Shown: one piece after another, positions 61,709-64,000 of the stretch
Layout of the letters: each line of letters opens with the position of its first letter
Numbering within the stretch: position 1 is the first letter of the stretch
Origin: Spirochaetota bacterium
GTDB lineage: Bacteria > Spirochaetota > Brachyspiria > Brachyspirales > JACRPF01
Length of the DNA: 64,000 nucleotides
NCBI GenBank assembly: GCA_016214035.1
Contig: JACRPF010000008.1
Span: 167,166 to 231,165, forward strand
Direction: 5' to 3'
Position numbers and translations under genes: made by a program
Notes under the pieces: model-generated
Seen by the model: only the letters and a program-made list of their open reading frames with translations
Databases searched by the model: none
Told to the model about the DNA's origin: nothing

Positions 61709-62274
61709 TGGATGTGCCGCGTAAAAAGAAGACATATGACTGGGTTCGTATCCGCGAGGAGTATATAACCGGCGAAGATAAAATTACCCAGGAATATCAG
61801 TCGCAGAAATATGAAGTGGCAAAATCGGTACTCGCGCGGCGATGTGTCAATGAGGGGTGGGTATCAAAACGCGAGCAATACCGCATTGAGTTAAGCAACA
61901 GGATCAGAAGTGAGATGATCAAGCGGCATAGCGGCGATATTCTCAAAACCGCCGATTTCCTTCAGGTCGTACGCAATTACTATAAAAAGCATCTGTTCAG
62001 GCGTGATCCCAACGGCAAGATATCGGACATTCCCGAGGATTCGATACCGATTGAACTGCTCAATGGTTTAATGTCTGGGATAGAGAAAAATGTGAAACTC
62101 ACCCGCCTAATCATCGGTGAACCAACTGAGGTTATCAGTTCTCCTGAAAGTTGGGAAGAAAAGGTGAAACGGCTGCGTTCTGAACGCGGTGCGAATTCTG
62201 ATGATGAGATCGATAACGATCTGAATGTAGCGGATAAACGGAAACAATTAAACAACAGCGACGAGAATACATAA
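61708..62274 (+). CDS. Small terminase-like protein
   Basis: A 188-residue protein just before the large terminase. YDWVRIREEYITGEDKITQEYQSQKYEVAKSVLARRCVNEGWVSKREQYRIEL is the HTH-type N-terminus common to small terminase subunits, followed by a helical middle and an acidic tail (SDDEIDNDLNVADKRKQLNNSDENT). It would recognise the packaging site. It overlaps the previous stop by one base (TGATG). Confidence 0.7.
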   Translation: MDVPRKKKTYDWVRIREEYITGEDKITQEYQSQKYEVAKSVLARRCVNEGWVSKREQYRIELSNRIRSEMIKRHSGDILKTADFLQVVRNYYKKHLFRRDPNGKISDIPEDSIPIELLNGLMSGIEKNVKLTRLIIGEPTEVISSPESWEEKVKRLRSERGANSDDEIDNDLNVADKRKQLNNSDENT

Positions 62275-62275
62275 T

Positions 62276-63850
62276 GTGCGGAGAGCATCAAAGCGAAAAG
62301 CTGCGCAACACGAACAAGAAAATATTCTCGATCCAATTTGGTTTATCGAAACGTTCATGTCAATTCGCAGTAAAAACCAGAATATCGTTCCGTTCATTCT
62401 CAACCCGATACAAAAGCATTATCTTCGTAATCGGAGTTTCATAAAACGTCCTGGCCGCGGCAAACGTGATGTAATAATCAAAGCACGTCAGCATGGGATC
62501 ACCAGCGCGGTTGTTGCCGAATATCTTCACGACACGATAACGAATGAGGGAACTACTACCGCGATCATCGGTCATGATGAACGGGCGATGATTACCCTTC
62601 TTGAGAACGTCAGGATAATGATAAAATCGCTTGAGCCACATATCGTGCTTTCGCTTGGTCGTGATAATGACGGCGAGATATTCTTTGATAAGCTAAATTC
62701 AAGGATGTTCATTCAGACATATCGCCAAATGACTGCGCGTTCTCAGACGGTGCATAATCTGCTCCTTACCGAAGTCGCATTTTGGCAATACTATGACCTC
62801 GACAACGTACTGGCAGGCGTGACCGAAGCGGTTCCGATGTATGGGAATATAACGATAGAATCAACGCCCAACGGCGTGGGTGGCTTCTTTTTCGATGTAA
62901 TCCAAGGCGCAATGGAGGGTAAAAGCGTATATAAATACTTCGATTTCCCTTGGTTCGTGAATTCGGAATACAGGCTACCGGAAGCAGAGTGGATCAATTT
63001 ACCGGAAATCATCCGCATACACAGCGGCGTACCCTTTGACAAACAGCTTGATCAGACAGAATGCCTTCTCATCGAGAAGTGGAACCTCGCGCCTGAGCAG
63101 ATAATGTGGCGACGGTACAAAATGTTGTCGATGAACGATATGCGACTGAGTGAGAAAGGAATCAAGACGTCTCGTAAATTCGCGCAGGAATATGAATGCG
63201 AATTCCATGCAAGTGGCAATACCGTATTTGACAGCACCTATCTTATCCCTTCTGCCACATATCAGACCCCGAAAATCGAGCATCGCTATGTCCACGGTGC
63301 GGATACGAGTGAAGGTGTTGAGGATGGCGATTTCAGCGTGCTATACACACTCGATCTCGGCACTGGTGAAGTCGTCAACAAGATACGCGGACGTTTCAAA
63401 CCGCGCGATTTTGCATTTGAGATACATCGAACATGTATGCGATACGGCGGACTTGTCGGTGTGGAGAATAACAACACCGGTCATGCGGTACTACTCAAAC
63501 TGGCTGAATTGTATCAGGATGAACTCAATTTCTCGGGAAATGAGCGCTTGCCATACGGTATCTTCTATGACAAAAAACTTGGTTGGTCGACGAATGAGAA
63601 CACACGTAAGATCATGCTCATCGAATTGGATGAGGCATTCAGAAGCGGAAATATAAAGCTTGCGAAAGAAGATGAAGACGGACGTATGGAATTACTGGCA
63701 TTTCAATATAACGCCGACATGAAAGAAGTCGCCCCGGAAGGCATGCATGATGATTCTGTCATAGCTCTTGCTATCTGCTGGCAGATGCGAAAGTATTACG
63801 CGCAATGGAATGCGCAGCGGGCGGGAGTGAATGCTACAGTGATTGGATAG
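62276..63850 (+). CDS. Phage terminase large subunit
   Basis: A 524-residue packaging motor. Near the N-terminus IIKARQHGITSAVVAEYL is the Walker A region (deviating, R-Q-H-G), LLLTEVAFW the Walker B, and ITIESTPNGVGGFFFD the coupling motif. The C-terminal nuclease has YVHGADTSEGVEDGDFSVLY, LVGVENNNTGHAVLLKL and EGMHDDSVIALAI with the metal-binding Asp residues. The start is GTG 62276; the ATG two bases earlier is out of frame. It ends 10 bases before the insertion sequence. Confidence 0.9.
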   Translation: MRRASKRKAAQHEQENILDPIWFIETFMSIRSKNQNIVPFILNPIQKHYLRNRSFIKRPGRGKRDVIIKARQHGITSAVVAEYLHDTITNEGTTTAIIGHDERAMITLLENVRIMIKSLEPHIVLSLGRDNDGEIFFDKLNSRMFIQTYRQMTARSQTVHNLLLTEVAFWQYYDLDNVLAGVTEAVPMYGNITIESTPNGVGGFFFDVIQGAMEGKSVYKYFDFPWFVNSEYRLPEAEWINLPEIIRIHSGVPFDKQLDQTECLLIEKWNLAPEQIMWRRYKMLSMNDMRLSEKGIKTSRKFAQEYECEFHASGNTVFDSTYLIPSATYQTPKIEHRYVHGADTSEGVEDGDFSVLYTLDLGTGEVVNKIRGRFKPRDFAFEIHRTCMRYGGLVGVENNNTGHAVLLKLAELYQDELNFSGNERLPYGIFYDKKLGWSTNENTRKIMLIELDEAFRSGNIKLAKEDEDGRMELLAFQYNADMKEVAPEGMHDDSVIALAICWQMRKYYAQWNAQRAGVNATVIG

Positions 63851-63860
63851 AACTATCCTT

Positions 63861-64000
63861 TGGACTGCACCCTGTAAACTGTACTTAATTTGAGATAAAA
63901 TAGGAGTCTGTCCGAACAACGACAAGGAGTTTGGAAGATGAAGAAGTACAGGTTTCATTCGGATGAGTTCAAGCGGGAAGTAATCTCGGCGATTGACAGC
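63861..64000. mobile_element. Left end of an IS3-type insertion sequence
   Basis: From TGGACTGCACCCTGTA (63861 on) the sequence looks like the terminal repeat and leader of an IS3-family element. A ribosome site (AAGGAG) and the start of a transposase follow. It lies immediately after the large terminase and runs off the right edge, so the other end and the target duplication are not visible. The precise end is an estimate. Confidence 0.55.
63938..64000 (+). CDS. IS3-family transposase (OrfA-like), N-terminal fragment
   Basis: Only 21 codons are visible. MKKYRFHSDEFKREVISAID resembles the start of IS3-family OrfA proteins (F-x-x-E-F-K-R-E-x-V, beginning of the HTH). The ribosome site AAGGAG is 8 bases before ATG. 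The rest, including a frameshift to OrfB if present, lies beyond the window. Confidence 0.65.
   Translation, partial: MKKYRFHSDEFKREVISAIDS

Larger units (their letters stand above)
50760..63860. mobile_element. Prophage-like element, left part
   Basis: From the cut csgG-like gene to the insertion sequence near 63861 the genes are phage-like: DUF932, DUF6876, DUF1848, a sliding clamp, ParB-like proteins and small and large terminase. They form two divergent transcripts from about 58.5 kb. Portal, capsid, tail, lysis and integrase genes are not in view and may lie past the right edge. The element could also be a satellite or a degraded prophage. Confidence 0.75.

Overview
The window reads as a chromosomal segment of a Gram-negative, outer-membrane-bearing bacterium. 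It encodes lgt, outer-membrane barrel proteins, lipoproteins and standard housekeeping genes (mnmG, folE, pdxJ, phosphoglucomutase). The peptidase-MA/TolB-propeller/barrel protein, the DUF4416 protein and the general gene style suggest a spirochaete-like genome (Spirochaetota). The dense Gfo/Idh/MocA plus sugar-isomerase locus would equally suit an environmental PVC-type genome. No rRNA or tRNA gene was found to settle this, so the taxonomy is an inference.

Layout. 1-10.9 kb: the start of an FAD-linked oxidase behind an AraC regulator, a small orphan gene, a large surface metallopeptidase/propeller/barrel gene, lgt, and a minus-strand run PQQ-propeller, radical SAM, DegT aminotransferase, AraC, MFS. 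11-20.3 kb: a mixed region with a KpsF-like SIS isomerase, a secreted lipoprotein plus an outer-membrane barrel, a GNAT/GrpB/MBL overlapping trio, an alpha-toroid protein, an AT-rich methyltransferase, and an overlapping lipoprotein-hydrolase/GNAT/FemAB-like trio. 20.6-36 kb: a large cytoplasmic carbohydrate locus with five Gfo/Idh/MocA oxidoreductases, five xylose-isomerase-like TIM barrels, ThuA, two LacI regulators and a two-domain acetyl-xylan-esterase-like hydrolase. It runs from a divergent promoter region at 29.9-30.1 kb and contains three related intergenic hairpin repeats. 36-50.4 kb: membrane proteins, a glycosyltransferase, a thioesterase, pdxJ, phosphoglucomutase, a diguanylate cyclase, folE, mnmG, DUF4416, a LysM/solute-binding fusion and a secreted beta-helix protein.

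50.5-64 kb: a csgG-like gene is cut off after 86 family-like residues, and prophage-like DNA follows. A leftward operon (58.4 to 51.8 kb) carries an unusual sliding clamp with a long acidic N-terminus, DUF1848, DUF6876 and DUF932 proteins and several unknown small proteins; one further leftward gene lies at 51.0-51.2 kb. A rightward operon (58.6 to 63.85 kb) carries a protein with an internal duplication, two tandem ParB-like proteins, a ParB-methyltransferase fusion, a small-terminase-like protein and the large terminase. An IS3-type insertion sequence begins 10 bp after the terminase and runs off the window.

Working together. In the carbohydrate locus the oxidoreductases, TIM barrels and ThuA probably oxidise and rearrange sugars, perhaps through 3-keto-glycosides, under LacI control. 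In the prophage the two divergent transcripts separate replication/takeover functions from packaging functions.
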